Positions 46,279 to 56,426 are shown, numbered from the stretch's first letter. The stretch is 64,000 bases of DNA from an uncultured Bacteroidales bacterium (GCA_903945175.1 CAJAUM010000114.1:1-64000), one strand, 5' to 3'. Notes: a model not told the origin generated them from the letters alone. A program made the numbers and translations.

Positions 46279-47772
46279 TTAATTGGTTTTCACCAGTTTG
46301 TAATTTTCGTAACGGAACACCATCCAATGCCGGTTTTCAAATCCATTGCCCTTGGTTTGAACCAAGTCGAATTCAGTCTGCAATGAATTGATTTTCAATT
46401 CCCCAAGACAATGTCCAAAATGGGGTCCATAAAATTTAAGTGCCGAAAGAAAATAGTAAGAGACATCAAAACCCTGGAATGCCAGTCGTGACGGGTCAGA
46501 TTTGTAACGTGTTTGAAAATGTCGGACAAACTTCTTTACATCGGGATCATCATAATCGATCGCATTGGCTGATACAACGTGGGTCTTCAGCGCAACCAGG
46601 TATTCCGTTTCCAATTCATCCATGGCTGACCAATCAGGGAGACCAACCAGGGTAAGGTTATATTCATTGCGCAATTCATACAACCTCCGTGTAAGATCAA
46701 GGGTATAGGCCGGGTTATCAGAAAAGAAAACCAGGTAATTGTCTTTTTCCTTCGAGAGCCTGCCAATCACAGCAGCCTGTCCCTCAACAATCTGGGCATT
46801 CAATTTCCGCTCCTGGCACTCCTTTTTGAGGCGATCAGGGGCATCCTTGTCATTGTATTGGCCATTGCGCACAATCAACACCTGGCCACGATAAAATTCA
46901 GCGGAGATAAAGTCTGCAAGTTGCTCCAGCTGTGCCTTCTTTGAAGGGCGCACCTTGAAAACGAACGGATTGCCTGCCACCAGATCGGTTCGTTCTGAAA
47001 TCGGGTTTACAATGTTGATTTTATTTCTTTCAGCAAACGCAGCCACCATCTGGAAGTTTCTGTGATACAGCACGCCAATCATCAGATCCATCGACTTCAA
47101 TTCAGGTTTCTGCAGAAAGAGCCTTGTTTTGGCTGTGTCTTTGTCGACATCATACACATATAGTTTTATCTTGAGCCCGGATTTTTTCAAAGAATCCAGG
47201 GCCAAAAGGAATCCTTCATAAAATGGCAAAAATTGAAAGGATTTTGAAGTTTCAAAAATATCTGGGGCCGGACTTTCTGCATTAATCTGGGCAACTTCCG
47301 ACAGGAAAAGGGGTAACATCAAGGCCACACGGTAAACTGACTTTGCGGTGGTGCTGTCTTGTCCGCAAGGCAACTCAATATGCTCAACAGTATCTAACCG
47401 CACTGGTGCTTCCTGGCTTATCTTGACGCTCTCCTTGGTAGCAGGTTTTTCTTTTGCAACCGGCGGTTTCGTTTTCACCTCGGCTGATTTCTGCCCAGCC
47501 ATTGGAATCCGAATCTTCTGATCAGCTTTGATTCCCTCCTTAACCGCTGGATTCTCCCTGATCAGGTCATTCACCTCCACACCGTATGCTTTGGAGATCA
47601 TATACAGCGTTTGTCCACGCTTCACTGTATGGATGTAATAATCTTTCCCCTCAACTTTTTCAACAACTGTCGAGCGGATTTGCTTCAGTTGTTCCACTGT
47701 TGTCTGACCCTTCAATCCAACAGGAATCAGGATCAAAAGAAAAAATACAAAGATCTTCAAATCAATTTTCAT
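46279..47772 (-). CDS. LysM domain protein with periplasmic-binding (LivK-like) domain
   Basis: A 497-residue exported protein. The signal peptide (about 1-22) is followed by a LysM domain (about 46-90; YYIHTVKRGQTLYMISKAYGVEVNDLI), a Lys/Pro-rich linker (about 92-130), and a type I periplasmic-binding fold (VYRVALMLPLFLSEVAQIN; MIGVLYHRNFQMVAAFAERNKINIVNPIS). Such proteins occur next to guaA in Bacteroidota; the ligand is unknown. Start 47772 is chosen because codons upstream of it only read through a heptamer array (giving a false LLPIAYC repeat). Confidence 0.88.
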   Translation of the reverse strand: MKIDLKIFVFFLLILIPVGLKGQTTVEQLKQIRSTVVEKVEGKDYYIHTVKRGQTLYMISKAYGVEVNDLIRENPAVKEGIKADQKIRIPMAGQKSAEVKTKPPVAKEKPATKESVKISQEAPVRLDTVEHIELPCGQDSTTAKSVYRVALMLPLFLSEVAQINAESPAPDIFETSKSFQFLPFYEGFLLALDSLKKSGLKIKLYVYDVDKDTAKTRLFLQKPELKSMDLMIGVLYHRNFQMVAAFAERNKINIVNPISERTDLVAGNPFVFKVRPSKKAQLEQLADFISAEFYRGQVLIVRNGQYNDKDAPDRLKKECQERKLNAQIVEGQAAVIGRLSKEKDNYLVFFSDNPAYTLDLTRRLYELRNEYNLTLVGLPDWSAMDELETEYLVALKTHVVSANAIDYDDPDVKKFVRHFQTRYKSDPSRLAFQGFDVSYYFLSALKFYGPHFGHCLGELKINSLQTEFDLVQTKGNGFENRHWMVFRYENYKLVKTN

Positions 47773-47786
47773 TCTAAATAAATTGG

Positions 47787-47821
47787 GCAATAGGCAATAG
47801 GCAATAGGCAATAGGCATTGG
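47787..47821. repeat. Heptamer array GCAATAG, four copies plus a degenerate fifth
   Basis: Four perfect GCAATAG units (47787-47814) then GCATTGG (47815-47821). The array abuts the guaA stop codon at 47822-47824 (minus strand) and fills the leader of the LysM gene. In the direction of transcription the unit reads CTATTGC. Confidence 0.95.
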
Positions 47822-49351
47822 TCACTCCCACTCAATTGTAGCCGGCGGCTTTGAACTGATATCATAAACCACCCTGTTAACTCCCTTTACCTTATTGATG
47901 ATATCGTTACTCACCTTGGCCAGAAATTCATAAGGAAGATGTGCCCAATCAGCCGTCATGCCATCGGTGGATGTTACAGCCCGCAAGGCGATCACATTTT
48001 CATACGTCCGCTCATCCCCCATCACACCTACAGATTGCACCGGCAATAAAACTGCAAATGCCTGCCAAACAGTATGATATAAACCATGTGAATGCAATCC
48101 GGAGATAAAAACGTCATCAACCTCCTGGAGCAGACTCACCTTTTCACGGTCGATGTCACTGAGGATGCGCACAGCCAGTCCAGGACCCGGAAATGGATGG
48201 CGGTCAATAAACCCGGAATCCAGTCCCAGGGTTTTTCCTACTTTTCGAACCTCATCCTTGAACAGGCTGTTTAAAGGTTCGACAATCTTCAATTTCATAT
48301 AATCGGGCAACCCGCCCACATTGTGATGTGATTTGATGGTAGCCGATGGTCCCTTCACAGAATGGGATTCGATTACATCAGGGTATATCGTTCCCTGAGC
48401 CAGCCATTTGATATTCTGGATTTTATGTGCCTCAATATCAAACACATCAATAAAGGTCTTTCCAATGATTTTTCGCTTTTGTTCAGGATCAATGACCCCT
48501 TGGAGTGCATCCAGGAAAAGATCGCGGGCATCGACGCCCACTACATTCAAATCCAGCGTTTTATAGCGTTCCAGCACCTGATTGAATTCATTTTTCCTGA
48601 GTAACCCATTGTCAACAAATATGCAGTAGAGTTGTTTACCAATGGCCTTATTGAGCAACATGGCCGTAACCGACGAATCAACCCCGCCCGAAAGGCCAAG
48701 CACCACCTTGTCATCTCCCAGCTTATGCTTTAAGGCTGCAACGGTGGTCTCTACAAACGATTCAGGAGTCCACGTTTGATGGCATCCGCAGATATCCACC
48801 ACGAAATTTTTCAAAAGTTTTAATCCTTCTGTAGTGTGGTAAACTTCAGGGTGAAACTGAATTCCATAAGATTGTTCACCGGTAATTTGATATCCGGCGA
48901 ATTGCACGTCGGAGGTGCTTGCTATCACTTTAAACTGTTCCGGGATGGTTAAAATGGTATCGGCATGTGACATCCATACTTGCGTACCAGGCGTCATCCC
49001 TCTTAAAAGTTCGTTTTTTTCATCAATAAAGGCCAGATTGGCCCGGCCATATTCACGGATTTTTGAGGGAGCCACCATGCCTCCTGAAGTTTGGGCCAAA
49101 TACTGCGCACCATAGCACACACCAAGCAAAGGGATCTCTCCCCTGACGTGTGTAAGATCAGGGAATGGAGCATCTTTATCTCTTACAGAATATGGACTGC
49201 CTGACAGGATCACCCCCTTGAAATGGGTATCTGGCGACGGAAATTTATTAAAAGGATGAATTTCACAATACACATTCAATTCGCGCACCCTGCGTGCAAT
49301 GAGTTGGGTGTACTGGGAACCGAAATCCAGAATCAGAATGGTTTCTTGCAT
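47822..49351 (-). CDS. guaA: GMP synthase (glutamine-hydrolysing)
   Basis: This enzyme converts XMP to GMP using glutamine and ATP. The 509 residues hold a class I amidotransferase domain (nucleophile C79 in [13 protein letters not shown]; His/Glu in [11 protein letters not shown]). A PP-loop ATP pyrophosphatase domain ([15 protein letters not shown]) and a C-terminal dimerisation domain ending PPATIEWE follow. It is complete. A consensus promoter lies just upstream, and the transcript may be nearly leaderless. Confidence 0.97.
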   Translation of the reverse strand: MQETILILDFGSQYTQLIARRVRELNVYCEIHPFNKFPSPDTHFKGVILSGSPYSVRDKDAPFPDLTHVRGEIPLLGVCYGAQYLAQTSGGMVAPSKIREYGRANLAFIDEKNELLRGMTPGTQVWMSHADTILTIPEQFKVIASTSDVQFAGYQITGEQSYGIQFHPEVYHTTEGLKLLKNFVVDICGCHQTWTPESFVETTVAALKHKLGDDKVVLGLSGGVDSSVTAMLLNKAIGKQLYCIFVDNGLLRKNEFNQVLERYKTLDLNVVGVDARDLFLDALQGVIDPEQKRKIIGKTFIDVFDIEAHKIQNIKWLAQGTIYPDVIESHSVKGPSATIKSHHNVGGLPDYMKLKIVEPLNSLFKDEVRKVGKTLGLDSGFIDRHPFPGPGLAVRILSDIDREKVSLLQEVDDVFISGLHSHGLYHTVWQAFAVLLPVQSVGVMGDERTYENVIALRAVTSTDGMTADWAHLPYEFLAKVSNDIINKVKGVNRVVYDISSKPPATIEWE

Positions 49352-49355
49352 GGGA

Positions 49356-49384
49356 CAAATATAAAGAAAATATTACCGGATCAA
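49356..49384 (-). promoter_or_regulatory. Putative promoter of guaA
   Basis: On the minus strand TTG (49382-49384) and TATATTTG (49356-49363) are 18 nt apart. The -7 box is only 4 nt from the ATG, so transcription would begin at about the start codon. It overlaps the end of the M23 gene. Confidence 0.5.
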
Positions 49385-51103
49385 TGTCGCTTTATAAAGC
49401 GTGGAATTTCCGACTGCATCTGCGACCATCAAAACAAACTGGTTCTTCCCAGGTTGCATATATTCATCAAATGCATAAGTGAGCAGGCGATTTTTTTCAT
49501 CATAATCCATCAGGATCCATTTTCCATTGAGTGTGCCCCGGTAGGTTTTTATCCCCGACAGATTATCAGAGATCTTAATCATGATTGACGATTGCTTCTT
49601 CACCTTTTTATTCGGAAAAATGTTGATTGGTCTGATGGCTGGGGGATCTGTATCCACCGCTACCGTAAAATTTCCAAAATCGCGGATCCTGGTGGTCACC
49701 CAGCCATTTTCATAGGTCCCGCCCCTGCTGCTGAATTTGTTTCCCGCCTCCACGGCCACAATCACCGCTTTGCTGAAAAGATGCTCAGGCAGTGATTCCG
49801 CCTTGATTGACAAAGTGCAGTAAGTGTGCAAAGGGGTATATCGGTTTTGCAAATGGTGAACATAGGCATAAGAGCCATTCACAGGAGGTGTGACGACATA
49901 TTCGAATGGAAGCTCTTCGTATAAGGCCTCTTTGGGAACAGTAAATTTTAAGTTGCTCCGATCAAACTGATTGTCCGATTTATAGGTAAACATTTGTGCC
50001 GGGAATTTATCCGCCGGCGTCAGGCGTCCGCTCTCATTTGACGGAGGATGGCTCTTTACCCAAAAAACCAGTGTTGCTTTGTTTTTGAACGCGTCATTTA
50101 CGGTGTATTGAATTTTATGTAACTTACTGTCCGTAAAGTTAAGAACACCCCGGTTTTTAACCTCGGTGTAAACGCCCAATTTATTGTTAGGTGCCACATA
50201 GGCACGATTTATCTTCCGCCTGTTCTGAACAAAGGCTGGATAATCCATCAGGCTGTTGGCATAGCGGGTTTCTGCAAAAGCAAACTGTTCAATATTCTGA
50301 GAAAAAACTTTCACTCCATCCACTGTGAGATCGATGCCATCTACCCCGGTCTTTAACCCGCCTTCAGCATTGTCGGATGTTTCAATACCAAAAATGATGT
50401 TCCCCGAGACCTTAACCGTATCTGAAATTTTAAGTTTGTAACTTCCGTTTGATCCGGTCACTGGAATGAGTACGGCCTGACCTGCGAAATTCACCGTTGC
50501 ATTTTCACCAAACGGATATATCTTCACCCAGGCAATCTTTGGCGGAATCCCATCCTGTTTCAAAAATCCAAAATCCAATGGATCGATAATCTCCTGAGTC
50601 TGCGTTTCACGAATCTCAAAATGCAGATGCGGTCCGCCCGAAGCGCCCGAATTACCTGAATAGGCAACCACGTCGCCCTTTTTCACCTTCAGTAAGCCCT
50701 GCGGAACCTCCACATCCATGGCAAAAGATTCCAATTTGTATTGCCTCGCCTTGACCCAATTGGCTATTGCTCCCGAAAAACCTTTCAGATGGGCGTACAA
50801 TGAGGTATATCCATTCGGATGGGTAATATACAGCGCCTTGCCAAATCCGCCTGGAGAAACATTTACCCGTGAAACATATCCATCGGCAACGGCATAAATG
50901 GGCTTTCCCTGAACTCCCTGTGTGCGGATATCAATGCCTGAATGAAAATGGTTCTTGCGGATCTCGGCAAATGACCCGGACAGTGATACCGGAAAATTGA
51001 CGGGAGAACGAAAATAGTTGACCGGATATTTTTGCTGACCATGCATGGTAATCAATGGAACGATCAGAAACATACACAGCAGGAGAATTCGGTCTTGTTT
51101 CAT
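49373..51103 (-). CDS. M23 family metallopeptidase
   Basis: A 576-residue exported zinc peptidase of the LytM/lysostaphin type. The signal peptide (about 1-22) is followed directly by the catalytic domain. Zinc ligands are H54 and D58 in HFHSGIDI, and the HxH motif is H159-x-H161 in GPHLHFEIRE. Most of the C-terminal 400 residues are beta-sandwich-like and lack motifs I know. It probably cuts peptidoglycan cross-links. It starts 2 nt after the stop of the ComB-DPP III gene, so both are cotranscribed. Confidence 0.92.
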   Translation of the reverse strand: MKQDRILLLCMFLIVPLITMHGQQKYPVNYFRSPVNFPVSLSGSFAEIRKNHFHSGIDIRTQGVQGKPIYAVADGYVSRVNVSPGGFGKALYITHPNGYTSLYAHLKGFSGAIANWVKARQYKLESFAMDVEVPQGLLKVKKGDVVAYSGNSGASGGPHLHFEIRETQTQEIIDPLDFGFLKQDGIPPKIAWVKIYPFGENATVNFAGQAVLIPVTGSNGSYKLKISDTVKVSGNIIFGIETSDNAEGGLKTGVDGIDLTVDGVKVFSQNIEQFAFAETRYANSLMDYPAFVQNRRKINRAYVAPNNKLGVYTEVKNRGVLNFTDSKLHKIQYTVNDAFKNKATLVFWVKSHPPSNESGRLTPADKFPAQMFTYKSDNQFDRSNLKFTVPKEALYEELPFEYVVTPPVNGSYAYVHHLQNRYTPLHTYCTLSIKAESLPEHLFSKAVIVAVEAGNKFSSRGGTYENGWVTTRIRDFGNFTVAVDTDPPAIRPINIFPNKKVKKQSSIMIKISDNLSGIKTYRGTLNGKWILMDYDEKNRLLTYAFDEYMQPGKNQFVLMVADAVGNSTLYKATLIR

Positions 51104-51105
51104 GT

Positions 51106-53835
51106 TTAGCGGGCTTGTAAAAAGGAATATTTTTTTGAATAGTGCATCATCTGGGTTGCGAAATCGTCGGGGTAACTGATTTTTACATCTGTTATGGTCT
51201 CCCCTTTCATCACCAGGGAATATTCAGGATTTATGAAACCGGCATAGGGCGCAATATTGAGCTTTGCGTAACGCGCAAGCACCTCCTGATGCAGCACAGG
51301 GTCAACCTGTACAGCGTAACGCTCAACCAACTCTTTTGCAGCCTTGTAATCCCCCTCTGAGGTGATCCGCTGAATAATTTTCAGCAACTCACCAAATTGC
51401 CACCTCAGGCTATCATAATCATTGATCCGGAAGTAAGTTTTCCCTTCTTTCGTCATCTTTTCAATGATTTTCTTGTCCCTGGAATTTTCAAAAATCCAAT
51501 GGGCGATCAGGGCCCTGTCGCGCATATGTGACTCCTCGATCGATTTTCCGGGCTGGATGCGGACCAGCTGGGTCATTAAACCATTGCGGATAAAATTGTC
51601 ATACGCGGCTTTGGCAACTTCATAATTTTCAACAAGCCCGAGATTCACCAGTTCCGGATCTTTGATATAGTACAACGCAAACAAATCGGCACGGGCCTCT
51701 TCGATCGTGGAGTGATAGTTCTTCAGCGCATCAGCTTCCACACCCCGTTTCAGCTGACCGGAACCGTGGCCCAGACATTCATGAAGGTCGGTGGTCAGGT
51801 TACCTGCAAGATGGCCGTATGTTCGCGACCGCTCGATCTCCTCACTGGAATAAACGAACTCTTCGAGGAATCCATTGCCCTGAGAGGCCTGGTCATAGGC
51901 ATAGGTGATATTGTCGATGGTCACCGATTTGGAACCATGCTCTTTTCTGATCCAGTTGGCATTGGGAAGGTTGATGCCGATCGGTGTAGTTGGATCACAT
52001 TCACCTCCCAGCTGGGCCACCGTGATCACTTTGGCACTCACCCCTTTGACCACCTTTTTTCTGAACCCGGGATCAACCGGCGAATGATCTTCGAAATACT
52101 GGGCGTTATCACTGAGAATCTGCGGTCTCCTGGAAGCCTCTACATCCTTGAAATTGACGATCGATTCCCAAGAACCTTTTATGGCCATGGGATCACCATA
52201 CACTTCAATAAACCCATTGACAAAATCAACCAGAGAATTCAAATCCTTTACCCAGGCAATGTTGTAGGCATCCCAGTCTGCCAGACTGCCGGTTTTATAA
52301 AAGCCAATCAGCTTTTTAACAACTGCATGCTGCTCACGGGTCTCCGTCACAGACAGTGCATGCTCCAGCCAGTAAACGATTTGTTCGATGGCAGGGGAAT
52401 AGCTCCCCCCCACCCTGTATATTTCTTCAACGATCGTTCCGTTCTCCTTGACCAGCCGGGAATTAAGACCAAAAGAAACCCTGGTATCCTTTCTGTTATT
52501 TTTTGCCTCCTGTTTCAGGTTGGCATAAAAAGTTTCCACCTCTGCCTGATTCACCTCTGCATAAAAATTCGAAGCTGAACTTAACACCAGATCCTTGGAG
52601 GGGTCAAGACACACCCGTTTGGGGGCTGTTTCAGGACTAAACAGTAAGGGAGAAATTTCTGACAGGAACTGCTCCTGATCCTGGCCTGGGGACAATGGAA
52701 GCAACGCAGGATTTGTCCCCTTTAACAATTCAGCAAAATAGACCTGCGTAAACTCAGGGAAGAACTTATCAGTGGAATAATGATGATGGATGCCATTGCA
52801 AAACCAAACCCGTTTGAGGTGAACTTCAAACTTTTTAAACGCTTCATTGTTACGATCACCGCTATAATCAATATAAATGGCCTCTAAGGTTTTACGAATC
52901 AACAGGTTATATTTATAATTCTGATCATAGATGATGTCACGGCCGCAAAGTGCTGCCTGGCTGAGATAATAGACAAGCTTTTTTTGTTTAAGATCAAGTT
53001 TCTCAAAACCAGGCACCTGATATCGCAATATTTTTGCGTCAGCGAACTGTTCTGCAAGAAATGTAAAATCTTCCATTCCCCTCTCATTCCCTGTTTTACC
53101 AGCTACATTGACAATTTCTTTCCCTTCAAAAACAGGGACTACCTTTGTTTGATCCAGCATGAAGGAGTAGGGAATCACATCATCAAGTTCCAGCTTTTTA
53201 AGGCGGTGACGGTGGGCTGCCTTTTCAATATAGTTCAGGATATCGGGACGGGCAAGGTGCCATAAATCAAGCGCTGCGGCTGCCGAATCACAATGCGTTA
53301 CAAAACCCGGGTGGTTCAGCAGCTTTTCAACCAGTGCCCCGGCAAAAATCGTATCTTCAAGGCAAAATTTATTTTTCCACCCCGAACATAGGATCACCAC
53401 ATTCTTTTCCTGGGTGTTTAGCCAATTTGTCAATGCCGACAAGTTGATGAAGGCACCAATGGCGATTTTTTCTGCTTTGCGGGCGGTTTCAAGTGCCCGC
53501 GTCCCATTGGTTGTGCAATAAACCAGTGTTTTACCGCCAATGGCTTCACGCGAGAAATTAAAGGCAGAATTTCCAAAATCCGCAAAGTCCAGTTTCTTTC
53601 CATCCTGCTCCGAAGCAACCATGAAGCCCTGCTCTTTCATTGATTTCGCCTCTTCCAGTGTCGCTACAGGAATAATATTTCTTACGCCATTGTCAAACGC
53701 AGCGCAAATGGAGGTGGTGGCGCGCAAAATATCAACAAGAACGACAATAAAATTCTCTTTGGTCTGTATTTCAGAAAAGAGTTTCGGTGAAAAGCATACC
53801 TCTATGCAACGGGATGAATTAGCTTGATCTTTCAT
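51106..53835 (-). CDS. Fusion of 2-phosphosulfolactate phosphatase (ComB) and dipeptidyl-peptidase III (M49)
   Basis: One 909-residue frame encodes two enzymes. Residues 1-246 are a full ComB domain (VVLVDILRATTSICAAFDNG at 31-50; YCTTNGTRALETARKA; ILCSGWKNKFCLEDTIFAGAL), a phosphatase of the sulfolactate/coenzyme M pathway. Residues 254-909 are an M49 peptidase with the zinc motif HECLGH (685-690) and EEARAD (712-717). They show the Bacteroidota-type opening FADAKILRYQVPGFEKLDLKQKKLVYYLSQAALCGRDII. The linker is under 10 residues. ATG codon 254 (53074-53076) could be an internal start, as AGAGGGGA lies just before it. No signal peptide is present, so both parts are predicted cytosolic. The start overlaps the LRR gene's stop as TAATG. 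Confidence 0.88.
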   Translation of the reverse strand: MKDQANSSRCIEVCFSPKLFSEIQTKENFIVVLVDILRATTSICAAFDNGVRNIIPVATLEEAKSMKEQGFMVASEQDGKKLDFADFGNSAFNFSREAIGGKTLVYCTTNGTRALETARKAEKIAIGAFINLSALTNWLNTQEKNVVILCSGWKNKFCLEDTIFAGALVEKLLNHPGFVTHCDSAAAALDLWHLARPDILNYIEKAAHRHRLKKLELDDVIPYSFMLDQTKVVPVFEGKEIVNVAGKTGNERGMEDFTFLAEQFADAKILRYQVPGFEKLDLKQKKLVYYLSQAALCGRDIIYDQNYKYNLLIRKTLEAIYIDYSGDRNNEAFKKFEVHLKRVWFCNGIHHHYSTDKFFPEFTQVYFAELLKGTNPALLPLSPGQDQEQFLSEISPLLFSPETAPKRVCLDPSKDLVLSSASNFYAEVNQAEVETFYANLKQEAKNNRKDTRVSFGLNSRLVKENGTIVEEIYRVGGSYSPAIEQIVYWLEHALSVTETREQHAVVKKLIGFYKTGSLADWDAYNIAWVKDLNSLVDFVNGFIEVYGDPMAIKGSWESIVNFKDVEASRRPQILSDNAQYFEDHSPVDPGFRKKVVKGVSAKVITVAQLGGECDPTTPIGINLPNANWIRKEHGSKSVTIDNITYAYDQASQGNGFLEEFVYSSEEIERSRTYGHLAGNLTTDLHECLGHGSGQLKRGVEADALKNYHSTIEEARADLFALYYIKDPELVNLGLVENYEVAKAAYDNFIRNGLMTQLVRIQPGKSIEESHMRDRALIAHWIFENSRDKKIIEKMTKEGKTYFRINDYDSLRWQFGELLKIIQRITSEGDYKAAKELVERYAVQVDPVLHQEVLARYAKLNIAPYAGFINPEYSLVMKGETITDVKISYPDDFATQMMHYSKKYSFLQAR

Positions 53836-56420
53836 TAATTTTTAAAAAATATCACCTCACATCCGGCGTGAGCCTCTTTAAATTTCTTTACGCTTTTTTC
53901 ACTGACCTTATTGTTGATGATTACTTTCTCCAGTTTATGCATTCCTTCAAGCACATCCAAACTGTTCACCCGGGTATTGGTAAATTCCATCACCCGTAAA
54001 TTGACAAGCTTTTGGAGGTACTTTAAATTTTTAACCTGGGTGCCGCTGAATTTCAGGATCTGCAATTGCATCATATTCTGCAACGGCATGAGATCCTCCA
54101 CCTGGGTATTTGAAAAATCAAGTTCAATGAGATTGGGCAATCCTGTGATGGGCGTCAGGTCGGTAATCGGATTCTTTGGAATTCGCAATGCCTTAAGTTT
54201 TGGCATATGGCTGACCGGGTCAAGTTTGGTGATTGACGTTCCTGAAAACTGGAGTTCCGTCAGTCGCGTTAAATTCTGCAGCGGAATGAGATCGGCAATC
54301 TGAAAGTTTTCAGCGATAACAATTTTTGCAAGCCATATAATCTGCTGGAGCTGTATTTTATCCGGAGTTCCCTTCATCGCCGCCTGCTGAAGAAGTACAT
54401 CCTTCCAGGCAGGGCTCAGATTGTTCCACCATTGGGTATTTTCAATGGTTTGAAACACCAACATACAACCAGGATTCTTGTCTGCAAACTTGTCTGCCTC
54501 CGCTGCATCCACAGGTGTGTTATCTGCATACACAAACTGAAGGTTGGTTAATTTATACAATGGACTCAGATCAGCCACAGAGGTGTTGTCAATATTCAGC
54601 ATCCCGAGGCTTGTGATCCCTGATAATGGCTGCAAATTGGCAATTTTTGTATTCGATGCATTCAGCACCTTTAATTCTGTTAAATCTTTTAACGGATCCA
54701 GCGATGTGATCCCTGTGCTCTGGCATTGCAAATTCCGGAGGAGAATCAGTTTACTGATGGGCTGCAAAGAGGTGACCGACATACGCCCAATAATGTTGAT
54801 GCTGTCAAGAAGTGCAAGTCGATGGAGTTGCTCCGTGCTGGGAGGATTGTCAAGTTTGATATAAAAATTGAACAGGTTTTGCCATTCCGGTGTCATTTCG
54901 TTCCACCATGCAGCCAGTTCCTTTGAGGCGTAAACGAGTGATGCATCCGGATGTTTCTTAAGAAAATTCAGAGCCTCCGTTTGGCTGATCCGCGAATTAT
55001 TGCAATAAACCCGCTGTAATCCGGCGATGTTATCCAAAGGGGCCAGACTACTGACTCCGGTACTATCGCTCATTAAAATTCGCAGGTTTGAGAGGCTTTT
55101 AAGGGCCTCGAGGTTGTCAACCGGCGTAGATGAAATATTGAGCATTTCAAGATTCGCAAGTGTCGCGATAACCGAAATATCCTGAATTTTAGTGTGGTTT
55201 ATCCGTAAGTCAGTAATGGAGGTCATCTCCCTTAAAGGTTCCAGTGAACTCACTTTTGTATTGCTGATATCAAGCATGGCAAGCGACTGAAATGTCGGTA
55301 TTACCAAAAGATCAGCGACGGATGTCCCCTTCATGCGCAACTGGTTTATAAGCAGACAGTATCGCAATGGGTCAAGCGAGCTGGTGCTTGTGTTCGAAAT
55401 ATCAAGTATTTCAAGTTTGTTCAGGTTCCGCAATGGCATCAGGTCGCTAACCGGTGTGCCTGCAATATTTACAGAGGTAAGATCGGAGAGTTTGCTCAGG
55501 GGTTCAAGGTTTGAAACAGCTGAATTTCCAGATAGATCAACGCTTCCGGAATGAACGATCTGACCAAGGAACTGATAAAATTCTGATCCCATGATGGGCG
55601 TCTTATTCCCTCCGACCATGGCAACAGAGTCGTTAAAGTTCTCAATCTGATCCATGGGCAAAGTCCCCTCCAACTTCATATCTTTTGCCAATATCGACTT
55701 CCAGCCCTGTGAAAGTCCATTCCACCAGTTGCGCAAATCGTCCTTTTCATTCAACTTGGTTGTATAAATGCTTACAATTTTCAACTGTTGCTTCACAGAG
55801 TCGAAATTGATCTCGATGTAACGAACCTTGTTGGAGTTTACCGAGTCTCCGTTGATGGTCACTGCCTGCAGGCTCCGGTTGGCCGTTACCTTGAAATAGG
55901 TCAACCCCTGCTGGTCGGCCTCTACACTAACCTCCTGAATGGCATATTGAAATTTTGCATTCCTGAAAAAGAAGTCCACATCACTCAGGTAGGCTGGCAT
56001 ATCCTTATACAGCGGGACCAGGCGGTTTTCATCCAGGTCATCCTCAACCTGCACCTCTTCATCCCAGCACCATTTAAGATAACTCTGTGAGATGATCTGC
56101 TGCTTTTCATTTACCGAATTGCGCTTGTCACCAAGAAAATTCAGCGAACTTTCGAAAAATTTCACCAGCGGGATCACCTGCAGCTTGAACGTATCAATCT
56201 TGTTCGCCTCAATTCTTCCAGCCTTCGATTTTAGCGGATCATTCTTGCCTGAAGCCCCTGTCTTCTTCTTGGTGGAAGATTTTCCCTGCTTCTGCTTTGT
56301 AGTGGAAACTGTTTTCTTTTGGGCGCTCCCTGCTTTGGAGGATGCAGTCTTGTTTTGTGCAAAAACCGGCACCAGGCCAATGGATAACGCCAGTAGCATT
56401 AATATAAAAATCTTCCTCAT
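53835..56420 (-). CDS. Secreted three-module leucine-rich-repeat protein
   Basis: An 861-residue exported protein. The signal peptide (about 1-21) is followed by a Lys/Ser/Thr-rich segment (24-70) and a globular domain (about 77-225). Three modules then each begin with a WWN...W helix (NWWNGLSQGW at 231, AWWNEMTPEW at 504, QWWNNLSPAW at 663). Each runs through LRRs of about 22 residues (LxxLxxLxxLxISxTxVxxLxPL) and closes with a cap like EADKFADKNPGCMLVF. The LRRs resemble the SDS22/internalin type, suggesting protein binding at the envelope. It is the last of four secreted-protein genes in a row and overlaps the fusion gene by 1 nt. Function unknown. Confidence 0.85.
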   Translation of the reverse strand: MRKIFILMLLALSIGLVPVFAQNKTASSKAGSAQKKTVSTTKQKQGKSSTKKKTGASGKNDPLKSKAGRIEANKIDTFKLQVIPLVKFFESSLNFLGDKRNSVNEKQQIISQSYLKWCWDEEVQVEDDLDENRLVPLYKDMPAYLSDVDFFFRNAKFQYAIQEVSVEADQQGLTYFKVTANRSLQAVTINGDSVNSNKVRYIEINFDSVKQQLKIVSIYTTKLNEKDDLRNWWNGLSQGWKSILAKDMKLEGTLPMDQIENFNDSVAMVGGNKTPIMGSEFYQFLGQIVHSGSVDLSGNSAVSNLEPLSKLSDLTSVNIAGTPVSDLMPLRNLNKLEILDISNTSTSSLDPLRYCLLINQLRMKGTSVADLLVIPTFQSLAMLDISNTKVSSLEPLREMTSITDLRINHTKIQDISVIATLANLEMLNISSTPVDNLEALKSLSNLRILMSDSTGVSSLAPLDNIAGLQRVYCNNSRISQTEALNFLKKHPDASLVYASKELAAWWNEMTPEWQNLFNFYIKLDNPPSTEQLHRLALLDSINIIGRMSVTSLQPISKLILLRNLQCQSTGITSLDPLKDLTELKVLNASNTKIANLQPLSGITSLGMLNIDNTSVADLSPLYKLTNLQFVYADNTPVDAAEADKFADKNPGCMLVFQTIENTQWWNNLSPAWKDVLLQQAAMKGTPDKIQLQQIIWLAKIVIAENFQIADLIPLQNLTRLTELQFSGTSITKLDPVSHMPKLKALRIPKNPITDLTPITGLPNLIELDFSNTQVEDLMPLQNMMQLQILKFSGTQVKNLKYLQKLVNLRVMEFTNTRVNSLDVLEGMHKLEKVIINNKVSEKSVKKFKEAHAGCEVIFFKN

Positions 56421-56426
56421 GCAAAT

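Noticed and set aside
46262-46290. Short inverted repeat AAAACC...GGTTTT between the stress protein and LysM genes
   Set aside because: The 6-bp AT-rich arms have a 12-nt loop and no U-tract; too weak to call a terminator.
51712-52578. 288-codon frame antisense to the ComB-DPP III gene
   Set aside because: It is the shadow of a gene with clear catalytic motifs; no recognisable protein features.
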